Below are positions 1-5,539 of a stretch of 5,539 nt of DNA, piece after piece. A program made the translations under genes and the position numbers. Every line of letters starts with the position of its first letter. Position 1 is the first letter of the stretch. The notes below the pieces were generated by a model. That model was not told the DNA's origin. It did not search any database and saw nothing but the letters and a program-made list of their open reading frames with translations. The stretch is from NCBI GenBank assembly GCA_020024985.1, contig JAHHSW010000073.1:1-5539 (forward strand), in the 5' to 3' direction. Source of the DNA: Anaeroplasmataceae bacterium. GTDB taxonomy: Bacteria > Bacillota_I > Bacilli_A > Acholeplasmatales > Anaeroplasmataceae.

Positions 1-31
1 GTTTTACATAGTTTATCATAGTTTTATAGAT

Positions 32-571
32 TTAGCGATACTGTTTGCGAACCTTCTTTTTGTTAATAGCTAAATTCTTTAAGAAAAATTCAATCATCTT
101 TGCATTTTCAAAGCCGGCCTTATCAGCATAAAGCCTTGTACCATCACGTAAAATAATTTCATATTTTGTAGGAAGCTCATAAACCTTTTTAACATCAGTA
201 TACTTACTTTCATATTTAATATGCTTAGTACCTGTAGTAAATTCTACAAAGATACTTTCCTGCTTAAACTTATAGCTAAAATCACAGCCATTTTCATAAA
301 CAGTCTTATTAACTAAAGGAATCTCCTTCTTTTCCTTAATAACCCTGAAAATAGTGTAAACTAAATAAATTAATCCTAGTACAGCAAAAACTGCACCCAT
401 TGCCATAGTTGCAACAACATCTGTAATGGCACCAGTAACTAGCATAGCTATACCACAAGCTATAATTAATGCTTGAAGGACAAAGGTTGAAATTTGATTA
501 CGTAAATATGAATTTTCTAAGTCCTTAATGATGGTATTACCATCTACCTTCGTATAATTGTTAACTACCAT
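32..571 (-). CDS. Small membrane protein with YcxB-like C-terminal domain
   Basis: The 179-residue protein starts at an ATG at 571, with a perfect AGGAGG (579-584) seven bases before it, and ends at TAA. Residues about 29-48 and 53-77 form two hydrophobic membrane segments joined by a short turn. A charged patch (KEKKE, about 79-83) follows, then a soluble domain of roughly 95 residues rich in alternating beta-strand patterns, with an Ile-Leu-Arg-Asp-Gly turn near 140-144 and a Phe-rich final helix (about 154-167) before a very basic tail. Two N-terminal helices followed by a small beta-rich domain and a last helix is the layout of the YcxB-like family, whose function is not established. I infer family membership from layout and pattern only. 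The gene begins directly after a terminator, leaving no obvious room for its own promoter. Only 31 bases follow the stop, and no terminator is visible in them. Confidence 0.8.
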   Translation of the reverse strand: MVVNNYTKVDGNTIIKDLENSYLRNQISTFVLQALIIACGIAMLVTGAITDVVATMAMGAVFAVLGLIYLVYTIFRVIKEKKEIPLVNKTVYENGCDFSYKFKQESIFVEFTTGTKHIKYESKYTDVKKVYELPTKYEIILRDGTRLYADKAGFENAKMIEFFLKNLAINKKKVRKQYR

Positions 572-590
572 TTTGAAACCTCCTAGTTAT

Positions 591-613
591 AAAAAAGAGG
601 ACCGAAGCCCTCT
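591..613 (-). terminator. Intrinsic terminator after tRNA-Gln
   Basis: On the minus strand a 7-bp stem (AGAGGGC with GTCCTCT, one G-U pair) is closed by a UUCG tetraloop and followed by six U residues. It starts 12 bases after the tRNA CCA end, so it most likely ends the eno-tRNA transcript. Its U-run stops only six bases before the AGGAGG of the next gene. Confidence 0.88.
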
Positions 614-625
614 ATTATTATCAAT

Positions 626-701
626 TGGCAGCAGCTATAGGGATCGAACCTATGAAATGACGGGGTCAGAGTCCGTTGCCTTACCACTTGGCTAAGCTGC
701 T
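626..701 (-). tRNA. tRNA-Gln, anticodon CUG
   Basis: This 76-nt tRNA folds into a full cloverleaf. It has a perfect 7-bp acceptor stem (AGCAGCT with AGCTGCT), U8-A9, a 3-bp D stem (GCC/GGC) with the loop AAGTGGTAA, a 5-bp anticodon stem, a 5-bp T stem (ATAGG/CCTAT) with TTCGATC loop, discriminator G73, and an encoded CCA. The anticodon loop CTCTGAC gives CUG, which reads CAG glutamine codons. Three details are unusual: the first acceptor pair is A1-U72, where bacterial tRNA-Gln normally has U1-A72; the top of the anticodon stem has an A31-C39 mismatch; and the variable region is six bases (CATTTC) rather than five. It sits between eno and a terminator with no promoter visible in the 48-base gap after eno, so it is probably released from the eno transcript. 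Confidence 0.93.
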
Positions 702-706
702 ATCTA

Positions 707-730
707 TAGGAAGTGCCTAAGCACTTCCTA
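707..730 (-). other. Perfect hairpin between eno and tRNA-Gln
   Basis: Two perfectly complementary 10-base arms (TAGGAAGTGC and GCACTTCCTA) flank a 4-base loop, 19 bases after the eno stop and five bases before the tRNA 5' end. No U-run follows on the minus strand, so it is not a standard terminator. It would leave a stable structured 3' end on eno mRNA once the tRNA is cut away by RNase P, or it could be a weak terminator or an RNase III site. The stem-loop is seen directly; the role is inferred. Confidence 0.75.
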
Positions 731-749
731 ATTATTAAATATGTCTTAA

Positions 750-2063
<1,314 letters not shown>

Positions 2064-2134
2064 TTACATCTCCTTAAATTTTTCTTTTTTAGTTTTATTA
2101 AACCATAGTTTATAGTATTCGATTACCATCTAGA

Positions 2135-2163
2135 ATTATACTATAGATTTATTATTTTTTCAC
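2135..2163 (-). promoter_or_regulatory. eno promoter (SigA type)
   Basis: A consensus -10 box TATAAT (2135-2140) lies 17 bases after a -35-like GTGAAA (2158-2163, four of six bases matching TTGACA). The start of transcription would fall near 2128, giving a leader of about 68 bases before the enolase ATG. The spacing and the perfect -10 make this the best candidate in the eno upstream region. Confidence 0.75.
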
Positions 2164-2188
2164 TACCTAAATTTACTTTTTTTAGAAT

Positions 2189-2203
2189 TTGAAAACGCTT
2201 TAA
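2189..2203 (+). promoter_or_regulatory. Candidate cre (CcpA) site upstream of eno
   Basis: The near-palindrome TTGAAAACGCTTTAA has the central CG and flanking A/T runs of the catabolite-responsive element. It matches the core TGNAANCGNWNNCW except for one A in place of the fixed C. It lies just after the stop of the upstream gene and about 68 bases upstream of the inferred eno start, outside the promoter, a place from which CcpA activates rather than blocks in known Bacilli cases. Binding is inferred. Confidence 0.5.
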
Positions 2204-2204
2204 T

Positions 2205-2747
2205 TTAGTTTTCACCCTTTACCATTCTATAACAATAAGCAAAAGCCCAAAAATAAATACAAATATTTAAGATATCTAGTACCATATCTAATATATTAAA
2301 GCTCTTAATAGTATCAATAAGCATCATAAATGGTCCAAATAAGAAATTTAAATAAAAGCTTCCACTACTAAGAATGCTTGGTAAAATTGAAATATCCTGA
2401 TAAAGAAGACACATTTGTGTTACCTCTGAAAAGAAAAAGGCAATAATCATAAATAATATTGATAGGGTTGGATACAATATATGATAGGTATAATAGCCAC
2501 CTCTCATTCTAGTACCAACTAAATAACAAATTATAATTAAGCCAAACATAAGTGGAAATCCTAGCCTAACAAATAGGAAGTCTAACGCTCCAGCAAGAAT
2601 TCCTCCTAGAACTGAAAATATTAATCCATTTAATAGGACACCCTTTAAATCATCCTTATATATTGGCTGACTCCAATAATATTTACTAAATAAATTTTTC
2701 ATAACATCACCAGTAATTAGTTTATAATATGTTAAAGCTTTATTCAA
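2205..2747 (-). CDS. Unrecognised multi-pass membrane protein
   Basis: I do not recognise this gene. The product has four or five hydrophobic segments, at about residues 38-60, 62-79, 90-108, 129-146 and 153-173, short loops, an Arg/Gly-rich link (TRMRGG, about 79-84) after the second, and a charged end (MVKGEN). No catalytic motif stands out. The start is uncertain. The 180-residue form uses a TTG at 2747 behind AGGGGG five bases away; an ATG at 2702 behind GGTGAT (2706-2711) would give 165 residues beginning MKNLFSKYYW. The TTG could equally be part of a -35 box (TTGAAT). The gene lies between the ribU terminator and the eno promoter, so it is either expressed from a weak promoter of its own or by read-through from ribU. 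No U-rich terminator hairpin was found between its stop and the eno promoter. Confidence 0.75.
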   Translation of the reverse strand: MNKALTYYKLITGDVMKNLFSKYYWSQPIYKDDLKGVLLNGLIFSVLGGILAGALDFLFVRLGFPLMFGLIIICYLVGTRMRGGYYTYHILYPTLSILFMIIAFFFSEVTQMCLLYQDISILPSILSSGSFYLNFLFGPFMMLIDTIKSFNILDMVLDILNICIYFWAFAYCYRMVKGEN

Positions 2748-2787
2748 CCTATCCCCCTAATTTCACATAATTTCATAATATTCAAGG

Positions 2788-2821
2788 AAAAATAAAAGGA
2801 TCCAAGCTATACTATGGATCC
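2788..2821 (-). terminator. ribU terminator
   Basis: On the minus strand GGATCCA pairs with TGGATCC, continued by an AG/CT step past one bulged T, with a 5-base loop (TATAG). The tract TTTTATTTTT follows. It starts eight bases after the ribU stop, so it ends the ribU transcript. Confidence 0.88.
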
Positions 2822-2829
2822 AATTAATT

Positions 2830-3543
2830 TTAATTTTGATTAACAGGCTCATCCTGCTTATTTTCTAGCTCCTCATTATCAAGTAGAGCATCAGCTTTGT
2901 TTTTGCTTCCTATCATATCATATAAAACCTTTAATCTCTTATGAACTGGAGCGGTAACACCAACTACTATTAATGATAATAAAAGATTAAATGGTACTAT
3001 ACCAATTAATATATAAAGCATCATGAAGTTTCCTTCTGTAACCTCTGTTATAGAGCCAAAGGAAATTGCCTTAAAGGCTGGAGCACACATTCCAATTAAG
3101 GCGTTCATATCTCCACCAAAGAATGCCTCTAGATAGAATGGAATATTAACAAATACATTTAATATTACTCCTGTAATGACCCATAGCACTACTACTGATG
3201 AAAAGGCTAGGGCCTCCTTATACTTACCCTTATAATAGTGATAAATTAATCCAGCTGAGATAGCAGGTATTAGGCCTATTACTAAATCAGCAATTTCACC
3301 AACATAGGCTGTAGAGGTTGGTATTAATAAAAGCTTTACAACACATCTAATAATAACGCATACTGCTGCGTCCCATGGTCCTAGCATGAAGGCTGCAATA
3401 ATTACAGGAATCATAGATATGTTAATGTTTAGAAAGCTGGGGAAGATTGGTAAAGGGAAGGCTACATAGCAATATAGGATAGTTGTAATCGCTGAAAATA
3501 TAGCTATGAAGGCAATTCTCTTCACAATATTATTTTTTCTCAT
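2830..3543 (-). CDS. ribU: Riboflavin ECF transporter, substrate-binding S component
   Basis: RibU is the membrane S component that captures riboflavin and works with a shared energising module (EcfT plus two ATPases), which is not in this window. The 237-residue protein has about six membrane segments (roughly 8-28, 43-65, 83-104, 112-134, 150-168, 174-198). It shows the S-component pattern FPLPIFPSFLN (29-39) at the end of the first helix, followed by a Met-Ile-Pro-rich second segment, and the conserved stretch KLLLIPTSTAYVGEIADLVIG from residue 70, split here as KLLLIPTSTAY and VGEIADLVIG. The riboflavin assignment is firm because an FMN riboswitch precedes the gene. The ATG follows AGGAG eight bases away. 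A charged, Asn/Glu-rich tail after about residue 203 is longer than in many S components. The gene has its own promoter and terminator, so it is monocistronic. Confidence 0.93.
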   Translation of the reverse strand: MRKNNIVKRIAFIAIFSAITTILYCYVAFPLPIFPSFLNINISMIPVIIAAFMLGPWDAAVCVIIRCVVKLLLIPTSTAYVGEIADLVIGLIPAISAGLIYHYYKGKYKEALAFSSVVVLWVITGVILNVFVNIPFYLEAFFGGDMNALIGMCAPAFKAISFGSITEVTEGNFMMLYILIGIVPFNLLLSLIVVGVTAPVHKRLKVLYDMIGSKNKADALLDNEELENKQDEPVNQN

Positions 3544-3563
3544 TTCTTTTTCTCCTTTACAAT

Positions 3564-3593
3564 AAAAAATATCCCCATATTTCTACGGGGATA
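3564..3593 (-). terminator. Riboswitch-controlled terminator before ribU
   Basis: On the minus strand TATCCCCGTA pairs with TATGGGGATA (10 bp including one G-U) around a GAAA tetraloop, followed by six U residues. It lies between the FMN aptamer and the ribU ribosome binding site (3551-3558) and is the expression platform: FMN binding should let it form and stop transcription. Its CCCCGTAG strand can alternatively pair with CTTCGGGG at the 5' edge of the aptamer. Confidence 0.9.
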
Positions 3594-3624
3594 ATAAATA
3601 ATGCAAATTCAAAATGTATTATTA

Positions 3625-3730
3625 TACTTCTCACATCCAGACTTTACTGTCGGTATAGGAATTTCACCTATTCGTGCCTAAGCTCGCGGACTATAACCGC
3701 CGGTATGGAATTACACCAAACCCCGAAGTA
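3625..3730 (-). promoter_or_regulatory. FMN riboswitch (RFN element)
   Basis: The minus strand carries the conserved RFN landmarks in order: P1 TACTTC pairing with GAAGTA at the far end; CTTCGGGG; the GGTGTAATTCC arm; ACCGGCGGT and GTCCGCGAGC forming the GCGG/CCGC stem; the ATAGGTGAAATTCCTAT arm (5-bp stem); and CCGACAGT, AGTCTGGATG and GAGAAG closing the junction. The order and spacing match the family well. It senses flavin mononucleotide and lowers expression of riboflavin synthesis or uptake genes when FMN is plentiful. Here it controls ribU through the terminator at 3564-3593. Confidence 0.97.
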
Positions 3731-3732
3731 AA

Positions 3733-3747
3733 TATGTAAATTACATA
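3733..3747. repeat. 15-base perfect palindrome at the ribU transcription start
   Basis: TATGTAA and TTACATA flank a single central base. The palindrome lies between the -10 box and the riboswitch, over the inferred start site, where a repressor operator would sit. No regulator is assigned. Confidence 0.45.
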
Positions 3748-3751
3748 AATT

Positions 3752-3780
3752 AGTATAGCACATTTATACTATTTTTTCAA
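3752..3780 (-). promoter_or_regulatory. ribU promoter (SigA type, extended -10)
   Basis: TTGAAA (3775-3780) and TATACT (3752-3757) are separated by 17 bases, with TGC directly before the -10 as an extended -10 element. The start would fall near 3745, about 15 bases before the riboswitch, which fits a leader transcript beginning with the aptamer. Confidence 0.83.
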
Positions 3781-3810
3781 TTGTTAGATGTATAAAACTA
3801 AATTTAAGCA

Positions 3811-3840
3811 AAATAAAGGTCCTAACAAGCTAGGACCCTT
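3811..3840 (-). terminator. gpmI terminator
   Basis: On the minus strand AAGGGTCCTA pairs with TAGGACCTTT (10 bp including one G-U) around the loop GCTTGT, and the U-rich tract continues as TTTATTTT. It begins 17 bases after the gpmI stop and separates gpmI from the ribU leader. Confidence 0.88.
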
Positions 3841-3857
3841 ATATTCTTTAGATTAAA

Positions 3858-5387
3858 TTACTTTCTTCTTACGATAATTGAATCAGATGTCATTTCTGCT
3901 GGCTTTTCAATTCCTAATAAATCAAGAATTGTTGGAGCTAAATCAGAAAGCTTACCATCACGGATTTCAACATTCTTATCTGTACAGATAATTGGAACTA
4001 AATTAGTTGTATGAGCTGTAAATGGCTTACCATTTTCATCAACTAGCTTCTCACAGTTACCATGGTCAGCTGTAATTAAAGCAACTCCACCAATCTTGTC
4101 AAGCTCTCTAACTACACTACCAACGCACTCATCTGTTGCCTCAACAGCCTTTACAGCTGCTGGAATTACACCTGTATGACCAACCATGTCGCAGTTAGCA
4201 AAGTTAAGAATGATTGCATCATACTTTTCTTCTCTAATTGCTGCACAAACCTTATCACATACCTCATATGCGCTCATCTCAGGCTGTAAATCATAGGTTG
4301 CAACCTTTGGAGAGTTAACAAGGATACGATCAGCACCATCGATTTCTCTATCAGCACCACCATCAAAGAAGAATGTAACGTGAGCATACTTCTCTGTTTC
4401 AGCAATTCTTAATTGCTTCTTTCCTTCCTTAGAAAGAACATCCCCAAGTAGGTTATCAAATGTTTGAAGACCAAAGGCAAGCTTACCATTTACCTGATCA
4501 GCATACTTCATCATTGATACAAAGGTAACATTCTTAGGTCCCTTAGAATAATCTAAATGATGTGGCTTCTCTGGATTGTATACACAGCCCTCTGGATTAG
4601 ATATAGCAGTTGCGATTTGAATTGCTCTATCTGGACGGAAGTTAGCAAATACAACTGAATCTCCGCTTTCAACCATACCGTTCTTATCAGATACAAATGG
4701 AACTACGAATTCATCAGTAATACCCTTCTCATAAGAAGCCTCAATACCCTTAATTGGATCTGGGAAGTACTCACCCTTTGCTTGAGTCATTGCATCATAA
4801 GCAATTTGGATACGATCATAGTTCTTATCTCTATCCATACCATAGTATCTACCACCAACCGTAGCTACCTTAACATCGCCCTCATTAATAATCTTAGTTA
4901 AATAAATACTAGCGCTCTTAGGAGCAACGTCTCTACCATCTAAAAAGGCATGATAGTAAACATTTTCGATTCCTAGCTTATGAGCAAGCTTAGCGATAGC
5001 AATAATATGTGATGTATGAGAGTGAACACCGCCATCAGAGCATAAGCCAAAAATATGGAACTTCTTACCATTATTCTTAGCATTCATAATTGCTTCAACG
5101 ATAGCCTCATTATGATCAAATTCACCACTCTTAATAGAATTATTGATTCTAGATAGTGATTGCCATACAATTCTACCTGCACCAATATTCATATGACCTA
5201 CCTCAGAGTTACCCATTTGTCCCTCAGGTAAACCTACAGCCTCACCACTTGCAGCTAAGGTCTTATAGCCATACTCTTGCATTAAATGATCTAAATTAGG
5301 CTTCTTAGCAAGTGAAACTGCATTTGAACCACTTGCAGGAGCTAATCCAAAACCATCCATAATAATTAAACATACTGTTTTTTTCAT
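3858..5387 (-). CDS. gpmI: 2,3-bisphosphoglycerate-independent phosphoglycerate mutase
   Basis: GpmI interconverts 3-phosphoglycerate and 2-phosphoglycerate in the cytoplasm through a phosphoserine intermediate and two Mn2+ ions. The 509-residue length is that of the family. The phosphatase domain, of alkaline-phosphatase fold, supplies Asp11 (MDGFG), the nucleophile Ser61 in GNSEVGH, Asp400 and His404 (NCDMVGH), Asp441-His442 (TADHGN) and His459 (FTAHTT). The inserted transferase domain has His122 (VHSH), Asp150 and Asp153 (LDGRD), Arg180, Arg186, Arg251 and Arg254 (NFRPDR); Lys333 (TEKYAH) lies in the linker region. No key residue is missing. The ATG follows GAGGTG (5395-5400) seven bases away. 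The gene stands alone with a terminator 17 bases downstream. Its product feeds enolase, encoded about 1.8 kb further along the same strand. Confidence 0.98.
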   Translation of the reverse strand: MKKTVCLIIMDGFGLAPASGSNAVSLAKKPNLDHLMQEYGYKTLAASGEAVGLPEGQMGNSEVGHMNIGAGRIVWQSLSRINNSIKSGEFDHNEAIVEAIMNAKNNGKKFHIFGLCSDGGVHSHTSHIIAIAKLAHKLGIENVYYHAFLDGRDVAPKSASIYLTKIINEGDVKVATVGGRYYGMDRDKNYDRIQIAYDAMTQAKGEYFPDPIKGIEASYEKGITDEFVVPFVSDKNGMVESGDSVVFANFRPDRAIQIATAISNPEGCVYNPEKPHHLDYSKGPKNVTFVSMMKYADQVNGKLAFGLQTFDNLLGDVLSKEGKKQLRIAETEKYAHVTFFFDGGADREIDGADRILVNSPKVATYDLQPEMSAYEVCDKVCAAIREEKYDAIILNFANCDMVGHTGVIPAAVKAVEATDECVGSVVRELDKIGGVALITADHGNCEKLVDENGKPFTAHTTNLVPIICTDKNVEIRDGKLSDLAPTILDLLGIEKPAEMTSDSIIVRRK

Positions 5388-5407
5388 ATTCCTACACCTC
5401 GTTTTTA

Positions 5408-5418
5408 ATTATATAGCA
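5408..5418 (-). promoter_or_regulatory. Probable gpmI promoter, extended -10
   Basis: TGCTATATAAT contains both TATAAT (5408-5413) and, one step upstream, TGC followed by TATATA, an extended -10. No good -35 is seen at 16-18 bases; the position holds TGGTAG. The start would fall near 5401, giving a very short leader of about 14 bases that still includes GAGGTG. Read-through from the upstream gene is the alternative. Confidence 0.45.
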
Positions 5419-5420
5419 AA

Positions 5421-5539
5421 TTAATCCAATCTACCATACTTTTTTAACATAAAATAATTGTTTACGCTTTCAGCACCTATCCATTTAAGCATAGCACTAT
5501 CCTCTTCTGCGTATTCATTAGTTTCCCAGCCCTCATTAT
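5421..5539 (-). CDS. C-terminal end of an unrecognised protein (partial)
   Basis: One minus-strand frame is open from the window edge to a TAA at 5421-5423, giving 38 residues. They start NEGWETNEYAEEDSAMLKWI and end with MLKKYGRLD; the composition is mixed, charged and soluble. Both other minus-strand frames are closed early. The stop lies 33 bases before the gpmI ATG, the right distance for a preceding gene on the same strand. The ending does not resemble triosephosphate isomerase or phosphoglycerate kinase, the usual neighbours of gpmI. The 5' part lies outside the window, so no function is offered. Confidence 0.6.
   Translation of the reverse strand, partial: NEGWETNEYAEEDSAMLKWIGAESVNNYFMLKKYGRLD
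5459..5472 (-). promoter_or_regulatory. Candidate cre (CcpA) site upstream of gpmI
   Basis: The minus strand reads TGAAAGCGTAAACA, which satisfies every fixed position of the cre core TGNAANCGNWNNCW. It lies about 55 bases upstream of the probable gpmI -10, inside the last codons of the preceding gene. Activation of gpmI by CcpA at high glycolytic flux is an inference from position. Confidence 0.5.

Noticed and set aside
1..31. Repeated CATAGTTTAT-like words here and near 2103-2112
   Set aside because: Short AT-rich words at two unrelated places, with no shared spacing or flanks; chance is the simplest explanation.
707..730. The 10-bp hairpin after eno as a standard intrinsic terminator
   Set aside because: No run of U follows the stem on the minus strand, and on the plus strand it is followed by attattaaat, also without a U-run and without a gene ending there.
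2798..2821. Two GGATCC copies as a restriction-site or repeat feature
   Set aside because: They are the two arms of the ribU terminator stem, which explains the repetition.
5421..5539. Partial gene as the end of tpiA or pgk, expected upstream of gpmI
   Set aside because: The 38 visible residues, ending MLKKYGRLD, do not resemble the C-terminus of either enzyme.

Overview
This window carries ordinary chromosomal housekeeping DNA from a low-GC Gram-positive bacterium (Bacillota, most likely Bacilli, Erysipelotrichia or a gut Mollicutes-related lineage). The basis is the AT-rich intergenic DNA, strong AGGAGG-type ribosome binding sites, compact hairpin-plus-U terminators, a Bacilli-like enolase, an ECF-type riboflavin transporter behind an FMN riboswitch, and cre-like CcpA sites. 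The code is standard: tryptophan is read from TGG in enolase and the mutase, no TGA is read through, and every stop codon in the window is TAA. I cannot name the species.

All genes lie on the minus strand, so transcription runs from position 5539 towards 1. In that order: the last 38 codons of an unrecognised gene (5421-5539); gpmI, cofactor-independent phosphoglycerate mutase (3858-5387), with a cre-like site and probable promoter upstream and a terminator downstream; a 314-base gene-free stretch (3544-3857) filled by the gpmI terminator, the ribU promoter, an FMN riboswitch and its terminator; ribU (2830-3543) with its own terminator; an unrecognised 4-5-pass membrane protein (2205-2747, or from 2702); the eno promoter with an upstream cre-like site; eno (750-2060); a perfect 10-bp hairpin; tRNA-Gln(CUG) (626-701); a UUCG-loop terminator; and a small membrane protein with a YcxB-like C-terminal domain (32-571).

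GpmI and enolase catalyse consecutive steps of lower glycolysis (3-phosphoglycerate to 2-phosphoglycerate to phosphoenolpyruvate). They are not co-transcribed in the usual gap-pgk-tpi-gpm-eno arrangement. Each has its own promoter, and each promoter has a cre-like box roughly 65-70 bases upstream of the inferred start, which suggests common carbon-catabolite control by CcpA. Between them sits ribU, controlled separately by FMN.

No mobile element, CRISPR array, phage gene or defence system was seen. The points most worth checking are the paired cre-like sites, the eno-hairpin-tRNA transcript, the atypical features of the tRNA-Gln, and the lack of promoter space in front of the YcxB-like gene.
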